Below are positions 41,151 to 54,800 of a DNA stretch of 64,000 bases, in pieces. How positions within the stretch are numbered: the stretch's first letter is position 1; every line of letters starts with the position of its first letter. This DNA is from Amaranthus tricolor (taxonomy: Eukaryota; Streptophyta; Magnoliopsida; Caryophyllales; Amaranthaceae). The translations under genes and the position numbers were made by a program. Location of the stretch: positions 9,518,090 through 9,582,089 of the forward strand of contig NC_080049.1 in assembly GCF_026212465.1 (NCBI RefSeq), read 5' to 3'. The notes under the pieces are model-generated. The model had not been told where the DNA came from. It made no database searches and was given only the letters and a program-made list of their open reading frames with translations.

Positions 41151-42110
41151 GTACATCAACAAGAATAATTGCAAGTTTATGAACCTACATTAATGTGAAA
41201 GTTGATTAAAATTCAGTAAACCCTAATTTTTCGAAAATTGAAAAAAAACACAAAAAAATACCTTAGGTCGATGTAGGAAGATTACAGAACTAATTAGTGG
41301 TACAAACTTGGAATTTGATAACTTTAGTTGAAGGATTGAATGTGATTTTAATGGAGGAATAACGAGGGAGATCTCGTATGTTTAGCAAATGAAAACAGAA
41401 TGTGCGAATATGTGTGAGGAAGAAGGAACTGGAAAAAATATAAAGCCCAAAGTCGCTGTTAGTAACAGCGACTTTAGGGTTTTAATTTTTTTTTTCCTCT
41501 ATCGCTGTTACTAACAGCGACTCTTGCCAAACCTAGGTTTGAATGTGCGGACGCTTATTTTGGGAAATAAGTTTTCACGGAGCTTATTTTGGGAAATAAT
41601 TTGTTTAATTGTCTTATTTTTTTCGAATTCTGGCTATTCGCGGGACATATGATTTCAAATAGTAGGTTCATAATGTGAAGTTTGAGGAGTCTATGTAAAT
41701 GGTGTGTATTTCGGAGATAGGTTTGCAGGTTGTACCCTAAAGTGTAGGTCACAGAATTTGATTTTAGTGTGTAAGTTGATAGGGTAAATTTTGAAATTGG
41801 AGAATATCTTGAAATATATGTCTCTTCATAGTTTGGTTTTGGAGTGTAAGTATGTCGGGTGTATTCCGGAGATGAGGAATATTGGAGAGTGTAAAGTTAG
41901 TTTGATTTTGGAGTATAAGATGATGGGTTGTGTTTCAGCGAATGAGAATATTTTAGAGTCTAAATCTCATTGCTTGATTTTAGAGTGTAAGTTAATGGGG
42001 TGTGCGTTTGGTAGTAGGCAGGATAATGTTAACATTTTGCACACTTATAAGCAAAAATTGAATAGTATACAACTCTAAGTTGTATGTTTCTGGGAAGTTG
42101 TAAAGTTAGC

Positions 42111-42882
42111 AGCATGGAATGGACTTTAAAACAAGAAATATTTCATATGATAGCATTCCGCAACGTTGATAAGGAGAATATGTTTTTTGCAAATTCTGTT
42201 GAAATTGATATTTAAGAAAAATTATTTTAGTCAACTAACTAAATTAATTTGATTTTAAATATAATTAACTATTTAAAGAAAAAAAATATTATCTAAATCA
42301 TTTTTTAAGTTAATTTTTAAATAATTAATCAACCTTTCCTATTTAAAAGTCCTCTCAGCTTGTTAGGAACATAAATGAGGGTGGAATCATATGTGGAACA
42401 GTTAATTAAGACAAACTGATGTGCATCAACTTAGGCTGAGGCAGCAGCACCCGGAGACCTAAGCAACACCAACAGCATAGCTCATTTGGATCAGTAGTCC
42501 TCATCAGATTGTAAGCACACCAAGTATAGGATCACTAGCAAATATCAGACATCACGCAGTAGCACCAGAAACAGATCATCCCTCTTAGATCTTAATATGG
42601 TTTGCCGTCTTCCATCCTTCTCTAGATCCTGATCATAGTTTTTATGAGCGGAATACACTGGGTATGATGATGATGTTGTTTAATACATTCATATAAATTT
42701 CTGTGATAATAAACTCTAATAACAGAATTACCAAAAAATTAACTATAGCGAATAATATAAGTTGCTAATCAAGTCATGGACAGTCGGACAGGCGCTACTA
42801 CTATGAAATATGGCTTGCTTCCCAGACACAAGTTTCAAAGACTTGATAATAATCTACGAAAAGGTTAAAGAGCTAGTTTATT
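42111..42882. other. Spacer and probable 3' UTR of the SHH2-like gene
   Basis: 42111-42360 is AT-rich spacer. 42361-42882 is more GC-balanced and lies directly after the stop codon of the minus-strand gene, so part is probably its 3' UTR. No other gene seen. Confidence 0.45.
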
Positions 42883-45800
42883 CTATTCTACAACTGCCCG
42901 TGATCCTGTTTCTTCCTTGTTATCGACAGCTGATGTAGTCAGATTAGAGCTCTCGATCCCTGTTGAGACAATAGAACCACCTTCCATTGCTGCGCGGACT
43001 CCTGTTATAGGTTCATGCAGTGCAGGAACTGTTACTGTTGGGTTATCACTCATTTCTCCCTGGGAATTGTTGCTTCCTGTCACCGTAAAAGTTGACGGTA
43101 TACTGCTATCTTCCTTCTTGACCTCCACCAGTATGCTCGGAGTACCAGGACTAATAATGTTTTTCTGCGCGGATGCTTCACCTGCTGAAATATCTGGTTT
43201 ATCACTCTCGACCTTTATCGATTCAGAAGCTTCCACCAGAGTAGAAGATTGAATTGAAACTGGACCTGGAGGAGTCGCGGCAGACATGAGAGTTGGAGAT
43301 TGAGTTGGAGCAGAAACTGGGGTTGGACCAGAATTATGAGTTGAAATTGGTGATGAAGTAGTAGCAAAATTTGGAAGCAGAGAGGGATTCAAAGAAGCAT
43401 TTGCTGATAAAGATGGAGTTGGACCAGAAATTGGGGTCAAAGATGGAGTTGTAGAAGAAATAGAAGTAAAAGACGGAATCGGAGTAGATAAATGAGTCGA
43501 AGATGGCAATGGAGTGGGAACAGATACTGGAGTCGTAGATGAAGATGGAGTTGGAATAGTTATTGGAGTCGTAGATGACGACGGATTTGCAGCAGAAAAC
43601 AGAGTTGAAGATGGAGTCGGACTTTCAGCTGGAACTGTATGTGCAACACCAGCGTCAGCATTCATAATTGTTGAAGAAGGAAATGTCATAGCAACACTGG
43701 GATGCACACCAGTCACCCTCGACATGTTGCTGGGAACAGCGTCAACTGTGGGCTCTTTTGAGTCTCCTGCAACAGATGCAAATGTCGATTCATTTGTAGG
43801 ATGAAGCTGCTGCAACCTGTAATCAGTCTCTGGTCGACGACAGACTTTTCTTAAAGGCACAATTTCCTAGAGACATAACACATCAGAATCAGTTTTTGTG
43901 AACCTTAGCTAAACAGAAATTCATAACTGATAGACAAGTTCTACATTTACAAATACTTCTACAGCCAACATTTAACTTCTCAAGGGTAAAACATAAAATC
44001 ATTAGTCAAATCTTCAAGTTCTTTGGCCACTTTGTCCACTTGCATGATAATGGCTTACTGGGACTGGAAACATTTTTGAATTGTTAATTTATCATGTGGT
44101 TATAGTTCAACACCGGAAGAACTAAACAAAAAGGAAATGGAACCCCTAATCCATCTTAATAAACAGCAAATTTGAATGTCAGTTTAAAGTTTTACTTAAA
44201 TTACCAGTTCCTGCATTTCACCCTTGATCGCAAAAGTTCATTGCCAACATCATTTCAACTTTACATAAAAAAGAACTGCACATGATTTTATGAGCCATAC
44301 AACACATCATAATTCGAATTTCGAATATCTCTTGACAATGGGCATTAGTCTATCCTGACAAAACTTCAAACTCAAAGGCGCACATAGCATTGGCTGTATA
44401 TCTTTCTTGTGGTAGATACTTGACAATCTGTCAAGGGTATGGAATCATTAAGAGACAATTTTTCGCTCAAACATCTCAAATATCTAGACCATATAGCAGT
44501 AGCAAATAACTATAAAGGAGGGAGAAAGCAAAGAGAATCATGAAGAGTGCTTTATAATGAATCAGAGAATGAAACACAAAATTAACAAACTTAGTCATTT
44601 TAAAATTCATACGGCATTTGTGATGATGTAAACATACTATATAGACAGGTGCAGTACCTCAGACTGATCATGATCATAACGAACCAAAAATCTACAACGG
44701 CAGCCTCTTACATCATGTCTCCTCCTTTGAGCATCAAGGACATGAGCATCAAAGTAAAGAGCCTGCTCTTTACCTTCCTGGATAAATATTTTAGTACAAA
44801 TGTAAATTTTGAAAGATTTCCAACATATACCAATTGTCAACAGAAAGATCAACCCCTACCTGAAAGCAAAGTATAAGATCCCCAGGAAGGACTACAATAC
44901 ACTCTGATGATTCACATGGAAGAGACCGCTGTCTGACATGTTTGCGAACATTAACCCATTCATCCTCTTCATGCCCAAATCCAGCGAAACGAACTAGAAC
45001 TTCCTGAAAGCCATAGAGCTATGCAAAGTGATACAGATAATCAAAAGAATAATGATCTTCCCTACACGATCTAATATTGTACCAATTGTAAAATTGTTGA
45101 GCAGATGTCTGGTGAAGAGCTTAAAAAGTTATGAAGGAGAATAAGTCCCACAGTGGAGCCCAAAATTGAGCTCAAGATGTAGATAGGCTAACCAGAAAAC
45201 CAGCGACAATAATTCCACAACAACAAAATGGGGTCGGCTACTAGACCCAAACAAGCAGGAACATAAAATACAAGGTGGGAAGCTAATAAGGAATAAACGA
45301 TGACTAGTAAGTGAATCCCGTGACCGACCACAAACTGGAGATGCATCATTTTAATCCTAGTAAACTAAGATATGTATCTTGTATTTAGGATCAAAGTCCT
45401 CCTTCCTCAAAATTTTTATGGTATATAACGGGATATTTAATTGGAAGAAACAATGATTTTATTAAGGAGTATGAACTCATAGGAATTCAATGACATACTA
45501 GGGCTAAGTTATAAAAAAAAAGATGCAAAGTTGAGGTTGAATCGATAGTGCCCCTTTGGCATGAAATATACTTGTCAAGAGTGTGTTAATTGCCCAATTG
45601 GTATTTGGTAAGCTAGACGTAAGTTAGTCCAAACATACATAAGTATTGAAAATGAGAGTTTGAAAACATACAAAAGGATTTCTTTCGAACTAATAACATT
45701 GCAATCCAAGTATCCAACAATAGATTATTTTCTTAAATTATTTTCAAACTTAATTATTTTACAGGGATGGAGTTAGAAACACTCATCTACTAATTTTGTG

Positions 45801-48800
45801 AGTTTCTATTGTCTTTCTTGCATTCTTAATTTGCATGTTAATGATCGCTTAAGGATCGTGAAGTGAGTTTCACCTAGAAAGTAGTTACGATGGCTCTTAT
45901 GTCTCAACATATATATTTTTGTTTGAGTTTTTAGGTATTTTAGATGATATAAGTTGGTTTAGAAAACTTATTAATTTTTATAAGTTTTTTAACCTTACAT
46001 TTATTTCTAAGAAAAATATGTGCCGGTAACTCTCCTATGGATGGGACTTGTTTATATTTTTCGTTAAGAGCATTTTCAAAAATTAGACCTAATTATGGAA
46101 GTGTCACAAATGGCATTAAAGCAACCCCTCCAACTTGGCTAATAGTGTGTTCAGTGCACCAAGTAGGGGAAAGATCATGAAACTAAGGTGCAACAAGGAC
46201 GTTGCATTCTTAAGTGGGGGTGAGTGTGATATCCTGGGTTGAGCTATAAAAAGAATTGGTAGACTACCTATATCAAGAAGGTACATCTACTTTTCAAGGG
46301 AGCTCATTTGTGACTTCGTGGGAAGTTTTCTCGGGTGCGCACTTGTGAAGAAAAAGTGTGCTGAAAAGACTTGTATTGGTTTGTTGGGCCAGTCTACAAT
46401 ATTCATGGCGTCGTAGTGTTATATCACGCCATTAGGAGTTTCTTGTGATGCCTTTATCCTTAACAATGCCCCAACGACTATTCAATTTGTGATTAATGGG
46501 GTAATCCAGCCCTTACGTATATTTGTGTTAGTATTTTTTTGATGATATCCTCATTTATAGTAAAAATAAGTCGGTGCCTATGGAACATGTAGCATTGGTT
46601 CTGAAAACATTAGCAGCAAACTCGTTAGTAGTCAATGGAAAGAAATTTAATTTTGGAGTGCGACGCGTAGCTTATCATTTTGGGGCTAACAAGCTATTAT
46701 TATAGATTTATTCGTGGTAAGCTCAACTAGGCAAGGGACTCACACATCGGTTAAAAAAAGACAAAATGCAAGTGCAAGGAACGCCTTCGAATAGTTGAAT
46801 ACATTAAAGACGAATGTTCTAGTGTTGGCCTACCTGATTTTATAAACTATTTGTGATAGAGACTAGCGCTTCGAGCCATGGCATTGGCTGTGTTACTATA
46901 AGAATCCCATCCTATAGCTTACTTCAATCGACTCTTGGGATCTCGTGCTCAACTCAAGTCCATTTATGAACGGGAACTTATAGCCATGTCTTTGTTGTTC
47001 TTCGGTGGAAACATTACTAAATGGGACAACATGTAATTGTTAAAATTGATCAATGGAGTTCAAAATATATAATGGAGCGAAGGGAAATGGGGGGTCAATA
47101 TCAAAGATGGATTATGAAGTTGATGGCATTCGATTTCACCATTGTTTATAACCCCAGAGTCTCTAACAAAGTAGTTGATGCCTTGTCATGTCGCAACCAT
47201 GATGAGTTGGAGATGAAAACCTTGATCAGCACAAAAAGTATTGATTGGGACCTACTCTAAAATAAAGTAAACAAAGATGCAACCTTGGTTCATATTAGGC
47301 ACACTATCTTGGCAGATGGGGAAACTCCACAAGGTTTTGCAATATCCCATGGCAAGTTGTTTTATAAGGGGCATTTTGTACTTGCTAAATCCTTTCCCTT
47401 TATTAGAGTCGGAATATCACGATTCTCCTAGTGGGGGACATGTTGGTGAGGTCAAAACATACCAGAGATTAGCATTTGAATGGTACTTGGAGCGTGCTTT
47501 GGCAGCTTACTAATTATGTGCAGTGATCATAGTTTTAAGAGGCGCGAGGCACACCGAGACGCAGAAGACTTTTTTTCTGATGCGCAAGGTGCAAGGCGAA
47601 GACGCAGGCTTTTCGTTTACAAGGGGTACAATTTCGCTAAAAGGCTCCAAAGTCAATTTTAGAACATATTTAATAGTTGATATGAACTGAAATTCATATT
47701 ATCATTTATTACAACATACAAATTAGATATACACTACTTTAGCTTATAAAGTCATAAGATAATATAATTTTGAGTTGACTATATTCACTTGAAGGATCCA
47801 AAGGGTATGAAGATGCTGTAGGAGTTGATAAAATCATTGTTCAAATAGAGGGGCTTTTTTCTCTTTTAAATTCAAATAAATAGCTATTTCTCTAAGTGTA
47901 AACCAAAAACGCAAAGCAAAGGTAAGCATTCCAGTTCCTAAAACATAAAAAAAAAAGAAAAAGCAAAAACAAAAGGTAACACATACAGGAGGCATACGAG
48001 GTGCAAACATCTTTTCACTGCATTAAGTGGCCGGTTATTTCATCAAGGAAGAAGTTAATCTCCATGGTTTTCCCTCCTCAATAGTTTATAACAAAGATCT
48101 GGTCTTTCGAGTTCTTTTTGGAAGGAATTATTTCGTTTGCAAGGTACTCAATTGGTTCAAAGTACGTTTCACCCCCAAATCGACACTCAAACTGAGATTG
48201 TTAATAAGGCTTTGGAAACTTTTCTTCGATGCTTTATTAATGGCAAACCCAAGCGATGGACTAAATAGTTACATTAAGCGAAGTTCTGTAGCAAAACTAC
48301 ACCTAAATATTCTATCAAAATGTCTCCCTTCCGGGCCTTTAATGGTCAACCACCTCCTTATATAATGCAATTTGTGTATGTATAACTATGGATAGTCTAG
48401 AGTAGCTCTTGCAAGAGAGGGATTCCATACTTGATGAAATCCAATTCCATTTAGTCAAGACTTAGGATAACATGTAGCATTATGCCAACTCTAAGCTATG
48501 CTAACTAATCTTTTTCTGGAGGTGATTTCCTAAAGTTGCAACCTAACTATCAGCACTCACTTTCTATAAGGCCAAATAAAAAGTTGGTTGCTCCCTGTAA
48601 CGCTATTATGGCCCTTATAAGGTTCTTCAAAAGGTGGGCAAGGTGGTGTCCAAGTTGGATCTTCCTCTCTTAAACCAGCAATAGGGATGCTTGAATCTTC
48701 TGACTTTCCTCCATACCCTAGATTTAAAAAGCGCGCCTCGCTTTGCGCCTCGAGCTCAGGCTTGCCTGAAAACGCCTCGGCTAGGTGAGGCAAAGCCCAC

Positions 48801-51800
48801 TACAAGAGGCGTGCGCCTAGGGCGCCTTGATGCGCTTCACGCCATGTGCGCCTGGTGCGCTTCCTTATTGAGTTCGGTAATTAACTTATGCTTGCTTGTT
48901 CAAAAAGAAGTAAAACTCAAATTTACTTGAATATGAAGTTCAAAAAACCATTACTTCTTTAAGAAAAACAAAAAGTATTAGAAGAAGAAAATAACTTTTG
49001 GAATTCTTCGTATTCTCATTAATAGTTTTGTGCTAAAGTGGTGTTTACCGGAAGAATAATAAATATTTTCAAGCTTGTTAATACTAAAATATGAATGTCA
49101 TGTTTGAAGTATTATATATGTTGTAAAACTTATTTTTTAAGCTTTAGCGAAAAAGTGCGCGTCGCATACAAAAAGCTCGCGCCTTCGCCCTACGCTTTGC
49201 GCCTAGGCTCTAAGGGCCTTTAGCGCCTTGGTGTGCCTCGCGCTTTTTAAAACTAAGCTCCACACATTGCTAATTTCTGAGGTTGTACCTTCCGACATTT
49301 TGGATGTTCGCTAATCTAGCTCTTCTACTTGAGAGGTTTTGATCCAATGGTTGGGTTTGCCTCCTTAGGCTACTTGGGAAGATTATCATAAGTCGATGGC
49401 TACATTTCCTCATTTTCACCTTGAGGATAAGGCAAAACTCCTAGCCATGGGAATTTATACCTACACAGCATACCAAGGGAATTAGGGTTTATCACAGTGG
49501 CAAGCATTGGAAGGAGGCTGCTAAGCTGGCATATGGACAGTAATATAACCAATTTTTGTTATGAGGGTATAGGGAAAATCTTCTAGAAAGAGAATCTTTG
49601 TGACCAATCTATATGAGCAGCAAGTTTGTTAAGGCTTGTGTAGCTATAAATATGATGATGCGATGATTGGTTAAAGGCGTGAAATAAATATACACTAAAT
49701 TCTCCCCCTCATTTTACTTTCTCTATCCTCTCTTTTTTCTTCTTTTCTATCTATTTTTGATCATTCCCTTATCACCTCTCAGATTCTCTCATAATCAGCA
49801 TTTTTTTCGTTAATTAACTAGTTTTTAGTTCATCACATTTTTTCTCTGATAAAAATGTGATGAACTAAAAGCTAGTTAATTATTCCTACATAATGCGATT
49901 ATAGAAATTAGAATTAAAATACTAGAGCAGCACAATTTGAAGAAAATTGCTAGCACTCCTAGCTCTATTATTAGAGTTGATTGGCTACTCAAAATAAGGA
50001 TAAACACTACTTTGCAAGAGTCCTGATTGACATGGATTTTAATGGTGATTTTCCTAGCTATGCTTTCTTTGTCAATGAACACAATTATATGGTGATACAA
50101 GAAGTCAAATGGACAGAAACCAATCATTTCTTCTACTTGTAAGCCTTTTGGCCATAAAGTTGTTGTTTGTAAAAAAGACAAGTAGAAACAATGAGCTCCT
50201 AAGCCTAGAAAAGTACTAATGGATAAGGAGGGTTTTCAAACCATTGCCACAGTGAATACAGTAACGCAGAATGCCCTTGTGAATAATGTACACACTCTAA
50301 TTTCCAACACCTTTGCATCCATGTGAGATTAAAGAACTCTAATGTAACCCTGAACGTGTTAAGCATTGTGTCTTTGAGAAAGATGATAATGAAGTGTTGA
50401 AAGGGGTGAAACCCCTCAACCCTCATAATTAATAATTCAATCCTTCGCATAAAGCTAAGAGTGATTTAAGATCCTTCCCCCACCAAAAAGCCAAACTTGA
50501 TTGGCTTAAGGATGGAGATGAGTGTTCGAAAGTGTTTTTTCAAAGCATCAAGATTCATCATAGCAAAAGTAAGGTGGATGCTCTTAACTCTAAGTGTGGA
50601 AGAATAACTGAAAACCTCTCCTTATCAAGGAAGAATTACTAAAGTTTTATAAAGATCTCCTTAGCTCCTGAATGACTTCTAGATCAAAAGTCAACATAGG
50701 CATCATTAGCTTTTCCTCTATGCTTATAATCTTCTTTCTTTGGAATTCTCCAATGAGGAGATTAAAATGATCTCTTTTCTACTCCTGACTCAAAATTCCA
50801 GAGTATTGATGGCTATGGAAGTTCATTCTTTAAGAACAGCTAGGTGGCAGTGTTATTGCTGCAATTAAGGAGTTCTTCTGAAAGTCTTTAATATTTCTGC
50901 TATTTTCCATATCCCTATGGTTACACTGACTTCAAACATATTACATGTTAAAACACAATCTATAAACGTATAACCAAACTTATTTGTTTAAGACTCAATA
51001 TTGTTCTCCCTAACTCAGTGGGCTTTCATTAAGGGCAGGAATATTGTTTATAATGGGTTACTTTCTTAGGAACTTGTCAGAACCCAGAATAGAAGAAATG
51101 CCCCTTCAAGCTGCCTCATTAAAAGGGGGAAATGAGAAAAGCTTAAGATACAGTTGAATCGAACTTTGTTCATGAGATGTTAATAGCCCTCTGCTTCCTT
51201 CCTAAAGTGATCCAAATCATTATGTTATGCATCACCTCAGAGAATTCTGTGTTCATGCTAATGGCCGGCCAACTGAAAACAATTCAATCAAGAAGAGGCT
51301 TGAGACAGGGGACCCCGTGTCACCCTTTTTGTTATATGCAAGTAGTACTTCTCCAAACTTATAAAAAATTGCTAAGAATCCTAAATTTAGATTCCTCCCA
51401 ATATGGAAGTTTTTGTCCATGTACGACCTAAGCTTTGCATGACCGTATGCTTTTCAGCAAAAGCAGCATTAACTCTATTCAGCTCATGTTGGAGGCCCTT
51501 ACATTTGCAAGTGCCTCTGGCCTTTAAATCAGCTTTGTATGAGTTCTCCTATGGTTAATACATTCTGCAAGAATGCAGGTATTGTCAAAGGTCCCTTACC
51601 TTTCAGTTACCCTGGTATTCCCATTTCCTATAAACCTATTAACCACAAAGATTGCCAAGCCCTTGTTGACAAAATGACATACCATATCAAAGGATGGATG
51701 GGAAACAGTTTCTCCCATGCAGCTACACATACGTTGGCTACCTCACCTCCATTCTTCTCAGCATCACAACCTCCTACTGGGTGCAGAAGCTGATATTTCA

Positions 51801-54800
51801 GAAAGGAGTGATTTATCTCCTTATCTACATATGGAGGAAATTCTTTTCGTTTGGGTGCCTTGATAATGCAGCCACTGGAAGCCTTAAATGTATGTTCCCG
51901 TGGATTGAGAATTCGAAACTTGGAAACTTGGAATAAATTAGTTGTTTGTAAACTTGTCATGCACATTGCTGAAGGGAGAGATTCGATCCATAACCATGAA
52001 AGGTATCTTAAAGGGGCTGACTGGACTTTTGTGCCTAAAACTGATGTGAGTGTTTTAGAGAATTATGTAATGTGAAACACGAAATGAAAAACAAGATTAT
52101 GATGTTCCCGGCTTGTATTCTATTAAATACATTAAAGTTGTTGACTATAGTCCAAATATTAGGGTGATATTTGCTGATATAATATGGTGTTGGATTGTTA
52201 TTCGACTCAGGTTGATTGCTAGGCTTCCCATTAATGATAGACTTAAGACCAGGGAAAGGCTTGCAAAATAGGGTGTGGCAAAATCCCCTCTTTGTCCCAT
52301 CTGCGCTACACAGAAAGAGACTTTCTCCACTGCTTATTAACTAAGTGCAAATCCTCTAAAGCTTCTGCAACAAGGAAGGTCTGGTATCTCTATGTAGTGT
52401 CTTGTACTGAGTAGGTGGACCAGGAATCAGTTTACCAGGGAAATGAAAACTCCTGCTCTTAGAGTAGTTTGCTATATTCTGGCTGAAGTTAGGTTTAGAT
52501 TTTTATGTTTTATTAAATGAAAAATCTCTAGGATAGATGCCTTGCAAGTGGAAAACTTGTAATTTCTTTGGTCTTTTTTGGCATGTTTGTCCCTAACCTT
52601 CATGCCTTGCTTGTATTTTGCCATTCTTGTGGTGAAATGCAATCTTCATTTACAAAAAAAAAAAAAAAAAAAAAAAAAAAGAAAAAGAAAAGAAAAACAA
52701 ACTTAATACCTAACTAAAACCCAATAAAATTCTATAACTTGCTATGACATGATTTCTAACTATCATTACTTCATTAATTGGTTGTTAATAATAATAGTTG
52801 AGACGTTCATAAGCCATAAATTATATTATTTTTGAAATTTTTAGCCCCAAATATTTAATAATATATTATATTCATGTTCTCACTATTTTTCTTTTTAAAG
52901 TCGTTTTAGAAAATTTACGTAGATGAAGTTTAAACCCAATTTTCGATCCCTAAAACCTACAGATCCTAAGGGTTTAATATAAGGATCCAATTTTTTTACA
53001 CCGTAAAAATCAAGGTGCACTTCGTGGTCAGCATTCGGATCTGGATCTTATGACACTCAACCCATGAATATCCTAAGACCAACATAAGACCATCATCATC
53101 ATCAGTTTAGTTTAAACTTGTGGTCACCACAAGCAGTGACGGAATGAACCAATAGTGGAGTGTTGACTAAGGTACTGAAAATTATTCTTTTTCTATAAAT
53201 GAGGTTTGTAAATGAGAAGACAATGGAGAAAACAAAGAAAAGGACACAAAAGTAGTGCTGCTCCTCCAATGACTTTCCTATTTCAAAATGATGTATCAAC
53301 TCTTTCATACCCTCCTTTTCTATTTCAAAGAAAAAGTGATCACATGCCATGGATATCCATACTACAATCTTTTACGGTAAGAAAACTGATCTAGTGAATT
53401 ATGAAAAAGAGAAATGAGGGACCACCAAACACTTACAGGATTACCAGTCTCAAGGTATCTATGAGAAAGAAATTCTTGAACATCATACCTGACAAATAAC
53501 ACTATCATGAATCAATTTTGAAATGAACAATAGATGACTAATTGGCTAATACAAATACAACATAAACAGTTAACAAAAACATAATTTAATTATAAAATCA
53601 AATTTACCATGCACCATCTCTAGCAGATTTGGCTTCAAATTCCATTGGAGGATTTTCAGATGCATTTCTTACCACATTATGACCTAACAAGGTTGTAAAT
53701 ACATTCAAAGCATCAAAAATGTTATCTCAGATATAAAATGCTTGATTTCAAGGAACATAAGAGCAGAAAAATACATAGAAAGGCAAGGAACATTAAACAG
53801 ACAATCAAATGCAACATGCTATATGCTGAACAATTTATTTATGACATACAAATATTGATATAAATATGAAATAAATAATGTAGTGATAATTGAATGGAGC
53901 AATAACAACAATAATCTATTAACCGAGTTCCATTAAAGGGGTTTCAGTCCCACCTATGATCCCATCTAAGTAGAATTTTGAGAGATTGGATATACCCAAC
54001 CTTCCCCTTATGAGAACAAAGAGGTTATTTACCATTGAAAAAAAAAAAAAGGGAACACATGATTTAATGAGTCATTTACTGTTGAACATTGATATCCGAA
54101 ATTAATGAACAATAAACCAAAGAGAATGTTGCATCAACCATATAAAATTAAACTTCTAAAACTACTAATCCACGGAGAGGCTTTCCATCCACCAAATTGC
54201 ACACTAAATGTAGCTTAAATTTACGACAACAAAGAATTATTAAAACGGCTTCTTTCAAAGAAATTGGCTCTCATAGCATTGATGTCAATGTAGAAGATAT
54301 AGATGAGAGGAGAGGGAAAAGCAAGGAGTTAACCAAATTAATTTGAGTAACAAATGGAATTAACAACGAGATTGAAGAGGGAATCAACAAAAGGGAGGAT
54401 GCATATCTTAAAGAAGGGTATAAAGTGACAAAAATCATTGAAATTGTTGGATTCAAAAACTCAAACCATACCAAGTATAGGGATAGGGCTTTTCTTCAGA
54501 AGTTCAAGTTTGCTCATGTTTTCTAATCCGATGGAAAACAAAGAACCACGATCTCCTTTAGAGGGAGAGAAAAGAGATGAACAACAGAAAAGTAAAAGAA
54601 AAAGGGGAGTGGAGGTGGAAGACAAAAAATGGACGCAAATAAAGGATGGCAAATAAGGAAAAAGTTGGGCAGAATTAAATACTAGAGATTTCATTCCTCT
54701 ATCTCCTTCCTTTCCCTCTATTCAAATAAGGGAGGATCAAATGCACACATGTTCCTATCCCCTTGCCCTTTCCCGCCTATTTCATCTCTTGTTCCTAATC

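Larger units (their letters stand above)
39762..41631. mobile_element. Mutator-like element with long inverted ends carrying gene sequence (Pack-MULE-like)
   Basis: Long terminal inverted repeats (about 150 bp) share GAAAAAAATAAGACAATTAA, TTTCCAAAATAAGCG-type blocks and CGCTGTTAGTAACAGCG palindromes in opposite orientation at the two ends. GGCTATT is repeated just outside both ends (39755-39761 and 41632-41638), a probable core of a decayed 9-bp duplication. The interior carries a GRF-type zinc-finger gene on the plus strand and a possible gene fragment on the minus strand, but no transposase. Confidence 0.75.
39495..42110 (-). pseudogene. Extensin-like copy D, decayed and split by a Mutator-like element
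   Basis: 39495-39760 resembles the 3' end of the extensin-like coding region (around the stop, TTAGTATCC, and the tail). 41640-42110 resembles the repeated C-terminal coding region up to the Ole e 1 end (GCTTGATTTTRGAGTGTAAG repeats, ACAACTCTAAGTTGTATGTT). Many indels and stops destroy the frame. The two parts are separated by the element at 39762-41631. No exon 1 remains. It is the oldest member of the local family. Confidence 0.8.
46415..49450 (+). pseudogene. Ty3/gypsy pol remnant (RT, RNase H, integrase) in SHH2-like intron 6
   Basis: In order: reverse transcriptase with FFDDILIYS (about 46535), RNase H ([20 protein letters not shown] about 46905, then [19 protein letters not shown] and DALS), integrase N-terminus ([20 protein letters not shown] about 47420), integrase core ([18 protein letters not shown] about 48040), the C-terminal [18 protein letters not shown] (about 48395) and a chromodomain-like end ([20 protein letters not shown] about 49365). 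It lies antisense to the host gene. Many stops and frameshifts, two GC-rich insertions, and no LTRs recognised. Confidence 0.85.

Noticed and set aside
42917..43804. Plus-strand open frames opposite the last SHH2-like exon
   Set aside because: Antisense shadows of a Ser/Thr/Pro-rich frame; no domain or splice support, whereas the minus frame joins in phase to the SAWADEE exons.
48557..48930. Open frames at 48557-48793 (minus) and 48691-48930 (plus)
   Set aside because: They fall in the gypsy 3' remnant and GC-rich element; no host-gene features and out of the pol frame.
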